Source: Rallus limicola
Lineage: Eukaryota; Chordata; Aves; Gruiformes; Rallidae
Direction: 5' to 3'
Length of the DNA: 64,000 nt
NCBI GenBank assembly: GCA_022605955.1
Contig: JAKCOZ010000011.1
Coordinates: forward strand, 7,197,990-7,261,989
Positions 51,854 to 64,000 of this stretch are shown here, one piece after another. Below the pieces are notes generated by a model. The model made no database searches. It was given only the letters and a program-made list of their open reading frames with translations, and had not been told where the DNA came from. Numbering within the stretch: the first letter of the stretch is position 1; every line of letters begins with the position of its first letter. The translations under genes were made by a program, and so were the position numbers.

Positions 51854-54707
51854 TTTCCTGGAATAGGGAATTCCTTGATTTATTCAGATTTATTCAGAGA
51901 CTGAACCATTCCTTGGCTAGGGAACAGCTGCATGGGCTTTGGCATTTTATCTTGAAGAAGGCAAAGATTTTCTGCTACTGTTTTCCTGGTGTTCTTTGCA
52001 TGTAGCAGGAAAGCAAGAAGCAGAATAACTACACATTTCTCTTTTTCTGTCCTTTGTTCTTTTTCCTTCTCATTCCTCCTCCTTCCTTTACCCATCACCT
52101 ACACAGCAACCATCAGCTAGCATATATGTTATTAAAAGTAGGAAGAATGTCAGTCCCATTCCAGACTGAATGCTGCAAGCAGGCACATGTCTTGCAAGAG
52201 CTGCAGCTCCTGCTGGATTTGACTTCCCTTTATAAAGTCTCTTAACCCATGACATGGGATGTCCTGAACTGGTTATTGGCTGAAATATTTACATTTGCTT
52301 TTCAGTTTCATAGCTGATGGGGTTTTGTTATTTTGAAGGTGTAAGGTAAAAATTAAGAAAGCTCCTATGAGCTGCTAAGATTAGCTACATCGTTTAGATA
52401 AGCTGATCAGGTAATAAAATTACATAAAAGAGAAAGAATATTCTATGAACACACAGCTCATCTACAGGATTAGAAGCCTTGAGGATTAGAAGCTTCATAG
52501 CAAACCTTCTCATCCAAAACTTCTATTTAAGAATTGTGCTTAGTTTCTGTCATCTTTCACCAAATTCTGGTCAGATTCAACTTCCCTGTACCAGATTTTA
52601 ACCTGAAGGCCAAGGCTTCCTTAAAGGACCAAACCAGTTTGAAAGAAATCCTGAGAATTATGATTCTAACTAGAATTTCCTTACAAGTTCTAGCAAGAAA
52701 TTTTGAGCTCTACACTGTATTTGTTGAAAATAAAAGTTCCAAACTTGACTTGTTTTTTAGATTTTATTCATCTGCTTCTTGAATAATACTGTCCAGATGT
52801 TAAAAGTTGTGATCTTCTTTACAGTTTCTTGAGGGTTTTTTTGGTACAGATGCAGAGACTTAAGTGACACAGCTCTTTTACTGATCTTATTTCTATTAAA
52901 GTATCTCCCAGATACATCTCTTTAAAGTTATGTACTACGGGGGTCAAGAATTTTAAATGGTATTAGCCATGTTTCTATTCATGTTCTTCCAACCACTTTA
53001 CTCTGAGGCTAGTTTTTGACAAGGGACGTGAGACAGAAGATGTAAAAAAAAAGCAGTAAGTGAATTTTTCCAATGAATTTGAACTAATGCCATGTGTAGC
53101 ACATGTGTGCTGCTGGCAGTCACCTGAGCCTATAGGTGGTTTAAATTGCTCTAAACATATAAACCAGGCTGAACTACAGAAGAGGCTCTGAGAATTTAAA
53201 CAGAACCACTTCGGAGATTTTAAGTGGTTTGAGCATTATGTTTGTCTGGCTGAGCTTTACCCCAGTGGAAGCAAAATTATACTAATTTTTCAAAATTATC
53301 TTTTTTGAGAGTATTCTTTTTTAAAGGATGAAAATGCCTTAGATGATAATATATTTGGGAGATAAGGAGATTAGGAGATAGCTGTTTTTAAATGTCACTG
53401 AATTTAGCTGATGTTGAAGCTGATTTAGCTGATTTAATTGTACTGTAAAAACTTTTCAAATTCAGGACCCAAATTCTGCTCCAACTTGGGAGTTACAAAG
53501 CCTTCTGCTCACACTGATTTAAGTGTCAATAGGTCCAAGTAATTTTCTTTTCACCCCACCTCTATGGGTTTTCTTATCTCTGTGGGTGATAAAAGGTCTA
53601 GAGATGGTCCTGAAACAATCACATGGACCAGCCTCTTCTGGGAGACATGTTCTGAGACACCCTGTGGCATCTTACTGGCCCTCAACCCACGTGGGTGGAT
53701 GGGGTGTTTATATTTACATCTTATGAGTTTACTATCTAGTGACCATTGGCACCAGCCAACCTCTAAGCCTCTGTGAAACTGCTGAATCACACCAGAAGGC
53801 TGAGAGGAAACATAGACACAGAGAAACCTGATGAAGATCCAAGTCATATAGACAAAAATCCTTGCTCAGATACAGCAAGGCACAGGCACATGGGGAGAAA
53901 GGAGAGGCTGGCTCATTTCACTCTACATAGATGTTGGATTGGGGCCCACAGATAGATCCGCTTTATTCCCCACGGTCCTGCCAACCATGTTAGCTCACCT
54001 CTGTGTGGGGAACAAGTATTTCTTAAAAGGTATTGTCGGTATGAACAGCTAATCATTAAAAAAATACAAGCCTAATGATGAGGTAATGAATCCATCTTTT
54101 CATTTCTTGATGAAATTCAGCAAACATTGACACTGCGCACACTTCCAAACATATTTCAAAAACCAAACATTAGCTGAGCATAAATTTATGCTCTTCTTGT
54201 AAGATAACTGCACCAGGACAATTTATGAAGAGGAATTGAGTTGGAAGCTGGTGCCCCTTTCAGATGAATGAGTTGATACAGGCAATTTGGGCTGGTACCA
54301 ATTCATGGCATTGTGCGGTTAAGGAAACAAAGAATAAGTGCAAAAGCAAGGATTAATTTGTTTGAAGTGGGAAACTAGCCTTTCCCTAGCCTACAGGGTG
54401 ATAAGGGAAAATTCTCTCAGTTACCAAGTATGAGCAATGCAGCCCTAACACAAAATTCTCAATTTGCTTTGCATTTTTCTACTCTCTCTTTTTTTTCTCT
54501 CAAAGTGTAAAAATCCTGTTCCAACATTTTTTCATTTTGCTTCTATTTCTACTCTGTCTTTCTACATTTTCTGGTCCAAGAACACCTTGATGTCTGATAT
54601 TCCATTAAAGAATTACTTTAAACCATAATTTCTTGCTCTGACACATGCTAATGGACAATAGTTCTTGTGTCCATTTAGGCTCTTTCCTAAGGGTGGATCT
54701 GACATAG
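51854..54707. other. Intergenic, no feature recognised
   Basis: AT-rich DNA. Open frames in both directions around 53523-53847 are short and overlap without family resemblance. Confidence 0.6.
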
Positions 54708-54825
54708 GGTGTAGTTGTAGATGGTGCTCAGGAACATGGTTTAGTGGTTGGACTTGGCACTATTGGGTTAAGGTTGAACTTGATGATCTTAAAGTTCTTC
54801 TCCAACGTAAAGGGTTCTATGATTC
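54708..54825 (+). mobile_element. CR1 LINE, short 3' tail (J-like)
   Basis: Contains 'acatggtttagtggttggacttgg', 'aacttgatgatcttaaag' and a terminal 'ggttctatgattca', the sense-strand CR1-J-type 3' UTR. Only about 120 bases remain. Confidence 0.93.
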
Positions 54826-57800
54826 ATACTCTGTGTGCTACAGAAAACAATTAAGAAACCATTAACAATGTTTTCCTAAGATTTTGCTAAGTTTTATCAC
54901 TGGCTTCTCAGCTTTTTAATGAGCACTTGACTTTTCTACTTTTCTGTTAGAACAAAAGCACCGCTTGGGACCCACATTGTATTCTAAAAAACTAATGCAA
55001 TTTATATGCTATTTCATCTGCAAATAATTCAACCCTAGAAGTTAATGTTTAAATTGAAAAAATTAAGGTGCTGTTGCAGAAAATTGAGCCATATAAGTGT
55101 CATATGATCATGGAAAAAAAAAAAGAATGGTCTGTGAGATGAAAAAACACCATCAGAGAGCATCAGACCAGTCAATGGGGCTTCCAGCACTCAGCAGCAA
55201 ATTCAAAACCCCACTCACAGAATAGTTTACATTTTCCTATCCTCACCCATCAGTCAGTGCCCCTGCAATCACAGCTTCAGAGCTGGCACAGGTAGGGGAG
55301 AGAGCAGAAAGGTATTTCAGCAGAAGTGGCTTTTTTAGCAATTTACTGTTACATGCAGCCACAATGACCGAGATTTCCCTGGGAACGTTTGTGAGCTACA
55401 CATATATGCAGCTACACTGACACAGAGGAGTGAAATGGCAATACCCAGGTTGTGTTTCAGAGCCTGGCTGTTTGGCTGGCGGCATTTGGCATGCATTATT
55501 GCGCTGTGCTCCTCTAAAAGGGTACGAGCGAATAGCGAGGAAGAAGGTTGCCTCTTGGCCCTTTTCTTACTGCTGAACATCGAATAAACTGCCAAACCGG
55601 AGGGAAAAGCAAAATGAGATTGTGCTTTTCCTTAGGAGCGGCTGAACATGCTCAGGGGAAAGCGGTGAGCAGGTCAGGAGAGCACAATGAGGAGGAGAGA
55701 GCCTGCAGCGGGGCAGGCACTGCAGAGCGTGAAATTAACCGCTCCGGCCCCAGCCTGTGACTGGGGTGACCAGTTTAAACGGGCAGATCCATCTCTAACC
55801 TCTGGGTGAGTCCGGGACCTCTCACACTGACTGAGTCAAGGAAAAAAAACAGATTTCATTTCTGCTGGCTTGCAGCTTGGCTTCACCCCAGCATAAAGTG
55901 CAAGCGTGTTAGGAGTAACTTCTCATTCTGCAGGTGGACTTTCGTTTTAACCCACCGAGCTCCATTCACAGAACAGGCACTTAGGCAGTAATACAGGCAG
56001 AGGACGTGAACGTACCATCGTCACCCACTGGTCCTGTGCTTCTCACACCAAGTATTTCAGCAGCTAAGAGTGAGCCTGTTGTTTGAGCTGTCAATTTATG
56101 GTTCGTTGAGTTTCTGGGATATTAATGCATCCTGATATTGGAGTGGCCACCATGTTTTCCAAAGCAAATATCCTCCTGCCTACTAGTACCACAATTCTGT
56201 TCCCACATCTTTGGTGGGGAAGGGACTTGCTATTTCCAAATTGCATTAAACATACAGCTTGGCTCACCTATCCCTATTCCATTTTGTCAGTCAATGGTGC
56301 CAGGATGGAGAGGTGGTTTTGCTGCTAGGTGACAGGATTGCAGTACTCAAGTTGGTCCGTTTAGTGTAGGAATCTGGGCTGGAAGCTTTTTGCTGCATTA
56401 GCAGTGATTTTCTGAAGGGTGACGGACAGGAACATTCCTCTGGGCAAGGAGAAGGCAGCCAGCCTTTCTCCATGCCAGGTGTCGTGAAGACTTCGCTGGA
56501 CCTGGTGGGAAAATCTTGAAGGAAGTAGGGTAGGGAGAAGTTAAATTTCTGCTCTGACTGGGAGGATTTGGAAGCAGATGGAGCTGAAGGGGATTTTCCT
56601 GGCAGGGTGATTTGCACAGTGCTCTTTGGCAAGTCTACTGTCACTAGCTGGTGGCAGGTTGGGGGTCTGAAGCTGAGGCAGGCAGGGGGATGTTGGAGTG
56701 TTTCTCCAGCTGCCATCGGTGTAGCTCCCCTAACTTAGTTGCAAAGATAAACAGAAGGGCATCTGAAAAACCTTGTCAGGGGGTGAGGTGGAGGAAAGGG
56801 TCAGGGTTTATGTGCCAGGGCTATCCAGAGCTTCTGGACATCCTGTTCCAGTGTGAGTAAGCATTGCTTCACAGTAGCTGGATTCAGGATCTGTCTCTAA
56901 GTTTAAACACTTCCTTTAATCACTGCAGCATCCTACCGCTGTGTGTTTGCTGGATCCTGTTCATAAAATATTTATCATGCTGTTTCTGCATCAACAAGGT
57001 CTAAAACATAGTGAAACTGGAAACAGACTCATCTTTAATAGGAAAAATGATGCTTTCCTACCATTCATTAACCATCATTTTCCCCATTGCATAAAAAATC
57101 TGTTAAGATTTTGTAAGACAAACAGATAGAGAAGACAGTGGGCATCCACAGAAATAAAAGCTGCTAAGTGTCACAATTTGAGATTTACTATAAGAAAGAG
57201 GTGCATGCAATGAAGACCCAAGGGAATTTCTTAATACCGCAAAATCTTGTGAGAGATTGAACTAATAATAAGTATTTATCTCCACTGGAGATGCAGGCCA
57301 ATGGCTGTGATAAAACTCTATTATTATATTAGATTATTGTTTTCCAATTACATAAGGTTTAGTTTTCAGAGGAAGCATATGTAGCAAGATACTAACAATA
57401 TCAAAGTTACACAAAGGAACATGGTGCTATTCCAACTGTCACCAATTATTTCTATTAGAGATTACTGCCAATTCCCAGAATTTATTCAGTTGTCCTTCTT
57501 CTAGTCCCAGCTCCTGGAACACGGGAAACTCAGCTTCTCTTTTTTAATGCATGAGAAAGTCTGTTTCTAGCTCTTACTGATGCATGAAAAAGTTTGGAAA
57601 TGTGAATGCCTGAGAAAATAGGACATATCAAAGCAACTTTTTTTTCTCTCTCTCTTTTTTTTTTTTTTTAACCATCATAAATTTAAGGCAGTTTTCCATG
57701 TCTGGTCCCAACTCAAAATCAGCAATATTGCTTATGGAGGTACTGGCAGATTCTGACCATAGCCTATGCCTCGGTGTGGCACGACAAAGTAGCAATGTTA

Positions 57801-59003
57801 AAGCCCTGGCTTAAAAGGGGCTACAGAACAAAATTAATATCTTGCCTGAATTTTCATGTAAGCGAAACTTAACTCCTGTGTGTCTTGATCCACAAAGCAT
57901 CTAAATATAAACACAGTGACAAATCAGACACAAATGCTCGAAAACAGTGAAGAACAATGGGCACTTCTGTTGCATGTCATTCTCACATGGCCTAATTTTT
58001 CCCTTAAAGGGCTGAAAATAAACACACTGTAATTATTTAGCTCTATACAGTGATCTTTTCACAATATGCAAGGAGAGAGTGATTACTTCATCCTGTGGAA
58101 TGGAAAATACAGTCTGGCATCTTTGCAAGCTCTGAATTTCCTCATTCTAAGGAGGACTAGTTTCTTTTAATGTTTGGGGTTTTTTTTCCTGTGTGATTGA
58201 TATATAGGGCAGAGATAAACCATCACCTGTTTTTTTAGTAGGAAGCTATGTTTCTCCCCTTGGGTCCATCTAGCAAATAATATACAGGCACCTAAGAAAA
58301 AATGTGATTGGGATTTTAATTGAAGGATTTTCCAAGGATGAAAGCAGATTTTAAATTATATGATGGAGGACAGAGCCATCATTTCCACCACTGTCTAGTA
58401 CCATAGGTGTGCTTGCCACTTACAGTGTGCAGCCAGGATCGCAGAGGAAAACATTGAAAATAATAACATATATATATATATATATGTTTCATGAATTGTT
58501 CAGCAATAGCAAGCTTCTATTTAAGTTGAAAATGAGAGAAAGAAAACTTTTCCAAGTATATTTTTCTCCTCTTCGCTGTAAAAGCTCAGCAGTGTGGATG
58601 GGTGATTTCTGATGTGACAGTTTCAAAGTCAGAAGAGTTACCCTGATAGTTGGCAGGATCAAATGTATTTTGGTTTTGGCATTAGGTGCAATAAAAAGAA
58701 CTGAGGCTTTTACATTTAGGTGGTAAACAAACAAAGCCCACAGTAAGTTTTCTGGCACCAGGAGTGAAAGGTTTTGGAGGGAGTTAACTCTGCTTAGAGC
58801 TTCAGTGCAGTGTGTTAAGTATGGCTTGTCCCTGTCAGACATGAAACAACCCTGGGAGGCAATGTAAAATGTTTGAATGTTATTATTGGGGGGAACAAAC
58901 AAACAAAAAGCATGATTTATTTTACTTTCCAACTAAGATTATAAATAATTTCACAGGGGACAGGAGGACTCTTTTGTACATCCTTCTCACTTAAAATCCA
59001 AAT
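54826..59003. other. Intergenic, no gene seen; CpG-retaining block at 55430-55800
   Basis: No exon or RNA gene is recognised. An (AT)n microsatellite lies at 58468-58486 and a pyrimidine/T tract at about 57638-57671. Open frames such as 56291-56716 (minus, 141 codons, serine/proline-rich) lack recognisable domains. Confidence 0.55.
58468..58486. repeat. (AT)n microsatellite
   Basis: About nine uninterrupted AT units. Confidence 0.9.
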
Positions 59004-59486
59004 AGGTCCTGCATCTGGGTCAGGACAATCCCTGTTATCTGTACAGGTTAGGAGGTGATGTGCTGGAAAGCAACTTCGAGGAAAAGCACTTGGGGGTACT
59101 TGTGGATGAGAAGCTGGACATGAGCCAACAATGTGCAACTGCAGCCCAGAAGGTGAACCACATCCTGGGGTTGCATCACCAGAAGTGTGGCCAGCAGATG
59201 GAGAGAGGGGATTCTGCCCCTCTGCTCTGCTTTGCTCTGGTGAGACCTCACCTGGAGTACTGTGTCCAGCTTTGGAGCCCTCAGCACAAGGAGGACATGG
59301 AGCTGTTGGAGCACATCCAGAGGACGCCCACAAAAATGATCAAAAGTCTCCAGGACCTCTCCTAGGAAAACATACTGAAAGAGCTGTGCTTAAGTCTGGA
59401 GAAGGCTCCAGGGGGATCTTATAGTGGCCTCCCAATACCTGAAAGGTGCCTATAAGAAAGCTGGGGAAGAACTGTTCAGGTCATGC
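59004..59486 (+). mobile_element. CR1 LINE internal fragment lacking its 3' end
   Basis: The sense strand begins 'aggtcctgcatctgggtcaggacaat' (the C-K-V-L-H-L-G-x-G-N block) and reads on through ESNFEEKHLGVLVDEKLDMSQQCA, LVRPHLEYCVQLWSPQHKEDMELLEHIQR and 'gaagaactgttcagg'. The match stops at about 59486 without the last coding block, the 3' UTR or the terminal octamers. CR1 copies are normally truncated at the 5' end, so loss of the 3' end implies a later deletion. Confidence 0.93.
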
Positions 59487-62400
59487 CAAAAAAAGCTATT
59501 TTCTGAGAGCCATGCACTTCTGTGACTCCACAGACTGCTATAAATATATGCATACATCTCTATTAACTGTTGAGGTGTTTTTAAAATTCATTTTATTTTT
59601 AACAGCAACCCAATAATCCCATGTGCTTTGGATTGACTAGGTCTCCTTGTTTAAAACAAGTTGAATTCTACAGAGAGTAAATATAATCTGAGTCTTTTAG
59701 ACAAACCGCAGTAGGAGAAACTGCTGTGATTTCATTTCCCAATATTTTTTCTTCATATTGCATTAAATGACCCATGACTTTGATTAAATTGAAAATTTAA
59801 TGTATTGGCATTTTCAATGCCTTAAGATTTATATTTTTCATGGTTTCTATGTATGTTCCAGTTTTACTTTATTATATTTCTTGGAAAATATAATTTCAGA
59901 GGACTCTACCAGCTGCCATTAAATGAAATCCAAATATCAGAGAACCCAGCATTTCTTTGTTCTCTTAAGCTAGATGGGACCAGTTATGATACCTATTTTA
60001 TTCCAAAGGGGTTCAGAAGGTTTTGGCCCATCTTCTTTGAGCTAGGTCTATTTCATACATGAGCAAGACATTTAATATGTAGAATAGGTTGTTTAGATAG
60101 GAGGAGTCAGATGCTTTCAGAGAGATGAGGGTTTCATTGTGCCCTGTGGCAAGGCACGCAAGGAGCCATGGCCACTATTAAGGCTGCTAAAAAAAGGACT
60201 TTTTTCCAGTATTTAAAATTATTTCCAGAATTGCTGGTTTCTGACAGTATTTCCCCATTCTTGCACAAGCCTACCCCTCAAACTGATTTTTCTGAAGAAG
60301 GTTCTGTAAAAATAATTCAACTGTTTCCAAATGAAGGAAAGAATAATATAGGATTTTGCCTATCCAAAAATGAAACCAAGCCAAATGTGGCAGCAGTTGC
60401 ACAGAGAATTCTTACATTGCAAATTCAAAATTTGGAGTGTGTGTGATTTTGGGGAGGGGGATCCTTTGTAATACTGTGAGCATCATTTTTACCCTTCCCA
60501 TGACAAACTAACATCATCCATGGTTTAAACTTCATGATCTTCTTTACTAGGGTTGAGCTTTAATGCTGGGTGGGGGTTTTTTTGTTGCAATGTGCTATTG
60601 AACCTACTGTAGTGTTTGTCTTTATGTGCTGGTTGAACCTACTCTGTACAGAGTATCCTGCAGCAAAGCATGACTTTCACCTGTGGTTACTTCTCCTTCA
60701 GGGGCTTTTCAAGTGACAAACTCCAGGAGTGAGAAGATGAAAGTGCTTCTTCTGCGCTTTTCCTGCTTCCTGCAGCTGGCAGCCTGACAGTGAGGGAAAG
60801 TGGAGAAGACAGCTTCGCTCCAACACAGAATGGGGGAATGGCAACTGGGGGCAAGATGCAAAATAAATGCAAAGTAAGGAGTGGGACAGAAGGGCAGGTG
60901 AAGGCCTGAAAGAAGGAAGGATGGACAGAAACAGAAAAAGGGCTGTGGAATAAGATGAAAGTTAGAAACTGGTGCAAAAGTTGGTTAAGAAAGTGTAGGA
61001 GAGAAAGGAGGGGTGATAGGAGGTTGAAGACGAAAGGTTTCTCACCAGAGAAACACCCTGTGCACCATAACTCAGAACTAATGCCAAAATTTTTGCATCC
61101 TTCTGCTTTCCAGGAAACCACTGTGGTAAGTTCAGCGAGGGCATCTGTATATACACGTGTGTGTAAGCTTTACCTCTGTAGTGGAACAGTTGTGCATCAT
61201 GTGTATGTGGATGCACCTATTTCCCCTAAAAATGAAAGTGGGTAGCTGGCATCCATATGTCCTTTACTCTCTGAGCATTTGGCATTATAACTTTAAAGGT
61301 AAACCAATTTATTTTTCATTATAAAAGAGAGACACCTTGGCCTCATCCTGGGGAAGGCAACAAGGTGTGTCTTTAATGCAAGCACAAATGGGACATTAAA
61401 CAGGTAGACAACAAAGTAAAAATAGCTGTGCTCTACAGTGAAAGGAAACAAATGGAGCTTGAACCTTAATTAACTCCTTCTTTAAGTATCAGACAGCAAT
61501 CAGCACAAATTATGGAGTAGGAGCTTTTTGCTCTTGAAAACATGGGAGTCTTTGCTTCCCTGCCTCCTCCCCTCCCCACAGCTGCATGAATCCAGCTGAG
61601 ATCAAGACTGTTGGTAGTGGGTTTTTTATAGTACTTGTAAAAATCAAGTCCACAATCAACTAGACAAAGCAAAGCCATCATGAAGGGAAGTAAACATCCG
61701 GCCTGGGTGCGTGCATAGCGCGCTGGCTGAAACCTAGCCTCTCCAGCACAGCTGAACGCCTGCTCAGCAGTCTGTGCGGAAGGAGCTGGCAGCCTTCAAC
61801 TAGCCTCTAATGAGCCTCATCAAAAAAACAAACAATAAAAAAAAAAAAAAAAAAGAGAAAGAAGAGGCTTGACAAATTATCGCCAAAGATAAGTGCTAGA
61901 TGATTCTTCTGGGTTTGTACAGTGCATACATCCCCATTGCCTCTGGGGGTGGGGAGAACCTGTCCTAACATTACCCCTCCGAATGTGGGGCATCTATTTT
62001 AAAAAGGATGTTTGGTCTTCTTCAGGAACCAGTGGTGCAAAACAGGTGCTTCTGAAGGGCGAGTCTCTTGACTTTTTTGGGATGATCTAAATCAGGGTTT
62101 GAAACACACCCACCACCACCACCATTAATGATAAAGACCCGTTTAAATTCATTGTATTGTCTTCTGCTGGTGGGTTCTGAGGCGGCCATCAGTTAACAGG
62201 GTGAGGAACTCAGTCCACCAAGTGAGGCTTCATGGCCACTATCCCATGCCCCTTGCATCTCACTGACTTAACTGATGAGCAGCATAAGGTTTGCACCTTT
62301 CTCTTAGTGCAGCATCTCATGTCAGAGAAAAAAAAAAAAAAGTCCCACCAGCTTGCAACACAACTAGGGGTATCTATTTCTCACTCAGCACAGGACCGTA

Positions 62401-63272
62401 TTCTGTAAATTTTGCATGTGATATGAAAGCATGGAAGGAACAGTATATTTTTTTATAACAAAAGTTCTCACAAATGTGGCAGGAACCAGACAAGCTACTT
62501 ACTAAATTCTCTCTTTTACCCCCAAAGCGCTGTGATATGTAATGAAAAGAGAGACTGAGGAATGATTCTTACATAGAACCAAATGACATGATTCTGCCTA
62601 ACTATTTGCCTTGAAAGGAGATTTTCCAATCTATCTCTTGATGTGCTTTTTTTCCTCACTGTGATTCCTTGCACAACTGTCCCCATGACAAATGTCACCT
62701 GAATTGGGGACAGCCCTGTTTGGGGTGCATGCATCAAGAGCTTTTTCCAAAAAGCTGCAGCTCCTCTCTTAATAAGAACCTTAAGACAACTATGGGGCTT
62801 TCAGTAGCAAACACAGCTTCAGTTCAGCACATTCAGGTCTCTGTTTACTGAGGAATAAACTGTCAAATTTGCTAGTTAAACAATATCCCAAGTCCTGCAG
62901 TATTGGCATAAGGCTTGGTTTTAGTCTTGACTCCTCTCTCAGGAAGGAGTTCTGGAAAGGCTTCTGTGGAGGCATCTATACTAGTGTTTTGGTTATCTTG
63001 CTCTGCAAAGGGGTATGAGAGCACCCAAATGGGGTTTTTCTCTGTCTGAAACAACACAGAAATGCAATGATGAGATACCACTAACATACTCCAACCACAT
63101 GCTGTCTCTGGGACCAGGCTGGACCTAGAGCAAAGTAAAACACTCTGAAATGTAAATGTGGAGGTTGCTGCATCCTCAGCACCAAATGCTTCACTCTATA
63201 AATCTGTTTCTGCTGGTCTGTTAATGTAGACATAACCCAATCATGTGTATGGGCAGTGATGTGACAGGTAGA
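59487..63272. other. Intergenic, no gene seen; candidate conserved block at 61690-61900
   Basis: No exon or RNA gene is recognised. An A-rich tract lies at 61822-61860. Open frames up to 144 codons (60687-61121 minus) have no family resemblance. Confidence 0.55.
61822..61860. repeat. Poly-A / A-rich tract
   Basis: An A run of about 18 (61837-61854) is preceded by AAAC/AAT-interrupted A-rich sequence. No retrocopy or SINE body is recognisable upstream. Confidence 0.85.
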
Positions 63273-63400
63273 GATTCAGAGATTCACATATTCCGGTTCA
63301 TAGGGGGTTGGAAGGGACCTCTGGAAATCATCATAGTCCAACCTCCCTGTTAGACCAGGATTACCTAGAGCACATTGCACAGGACTGCTGCTAGGTCTCA
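63273..63400 (-). mobile_element. CR1 LINE, 3' tail fragment
   Basis: The plus strand reads 'gggttggaagggacctctggaaatcatcatagtccaacctccctgttagaccaggattacctagagcacattgcacagg', the complement of a CR1 3' UTR. The match fades near 63400. The wording is the same subfamily as the copy at 63729. Confidence 0.9.
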
Positions 63401-63728
63401 ATGCAATTGCCAAGGGGCAGTACTGAGATTTCATCAGCAGAGTGACATCATGACATGTCTGCAAGAGAAAATAGTGAGGCAAGACAAGGGGAAAAATCTG
63501 CAGGGCTGGGGGTGTCTGAGGAAGCCAACATATTGCATCTGGAGCTGAAGCCATGCTAGATACTGAAATGAGTCTAGGAGCTGTGGGAAGAGAGGAAGGG
63601 TTGAAGCAGGACGGTGGGATATGCAGAGCTGCTTACAGTGATGGGGCTGCAGCACTATGGACATTCAGAGTGAGCACTTTGGACAGAAGCCACAGAAATC
63701 ACGTGAATTCTCAGCCGATTTTAGCTTT
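63401..63728. other. Spacer between two CR1 ends
   Basis: A short unique stretch with no recognised feature. Confidence 0.55.
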
Positions 63729-64000
63729 TCATAGAATCACAGAATTGCAGGGGTTGGAAGGGGCCTCGAGAGATCATCGGGTCCAACCCCCCTGCCAAAG
63801 CAGGGTCCCTAGGACATATTGCACAGATAGGCATCCAGACAGGTCTTGAATATCTCCACAGGAGACTCCACCACCCCCCTGGGCAGCCTGTCCCAGGCTC
63901 TGTCACCCTCACTGTGTAAAAGTTCTTCCACATGTTGGTGCAGAACTTCCTGTGCTCCAACTTGCAGCCATTGTCCCTTGTCCTGTCCCCACAGACCACT
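63729..64000 (-). mobile_element. CR1 LINE, 3' portion, continues past window end
   Basis: The plus strand opens 'catagaatcacagaattgcaggggttggaag' and continues through 'gtccaacccccctgccaaagcagggtccctagg' and 'cacccccctgggcagcctgtcccaggctctgtcaccctcactg', the complement of the CR1 3' UTR and C-terminal codons. On the minus strand GDRTRDNGCKLEHRKFCTNMWKNFYT is readable, matching the family D-R-T-R-G-N-G-x-K-L block. The 5' side lies outside the window. Confidence 0.95.

Noticed and set aside
56291..56716. 141-codon minus-strand serine/proline-rich frame
   Set aside because: No domain recognised, and a low-complexity composition without supporting exon signals.
61822..61860. Poly-A tract as the tail of a processed pseudogene
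   Set aside because: The sequence upstream shows no coding resemblance or gene-like frame, and no target duplication is evident.

Overview
The window reads as nuclear DNA of a bird. It is AT-rich, spliced-gene sequence with no bacterial-style operons, and it carries many 5'-truncated CR1 LINE copies whose 3' ends show the avian signature (a conserved 'ggttggaagggacct' block next to short ATTCTRTG-type repeats). It also holds one long terminal repeat of a type I recognise from avian endogenous retroviruses. These classes, plus the sequence of the one gene found, are why I infer a bird, probably Neoaves. No species can be named from the sequence alone.

Layout. Positions 1-1763 are the start of a large intron. 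Positions 1764-2312 on the minus strand are the first coding exon of PTCHD4 (patched domain containing 4, also called PTCH53): 183 codons ending exactly at a GT splice donor. Upstream of it (about 2313-3400) lie the 5' UTR/promoter and a dense CpG island interrupted by a 23-base C tract running into a CA repeat. The remaining 60 kb, to position 64000, is upstream of PTCHD4. I find no further convincing coding exon, tRNA or rRNA there. This fits the gene-poor region known upstream of PTCHD4 in other amniotes.

The desert is dated by its repeats. Recognisable CR1 copies lie at 10811-11160(-), 20071-21107(+), 23241-23985(-), 30620-30668(-), 35527-35750(-), 46460-47566(+), 51287-51853(+), 54708-54825(+), 59004-59486(+), 63273-63400(-) and 63729-64000(-, runs off the window). 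Older, much-decayed relics include a reverse-transcriptase fragment at 11420-11765(-), an L3/CR1-like 3' region at 38030-38330(+), a possible LINE ORF1 esterase-domain tail at 30894-31082(-), and a MIR-like amniote SINE at 9986-10136. A probable solo LTR occupies 33946-34613. Several CpG-retaining, homeobox-site-rich blocks (49960-50560, 55430-55800, 61690-61900, 41530-41660) look like candidate conserved regulatory elements for PTCHD4, but this cannot be tested without alignment.

I did not find an undescribed multi-gene system. The observations most worth checking are the promoter architecture of PTCHD4 (overlapping upstream ORF, in-frame upstream ATG, C-tract/CA junction, possible divergent transcript), the esterase-domain relic, and the candidate conserved elements.
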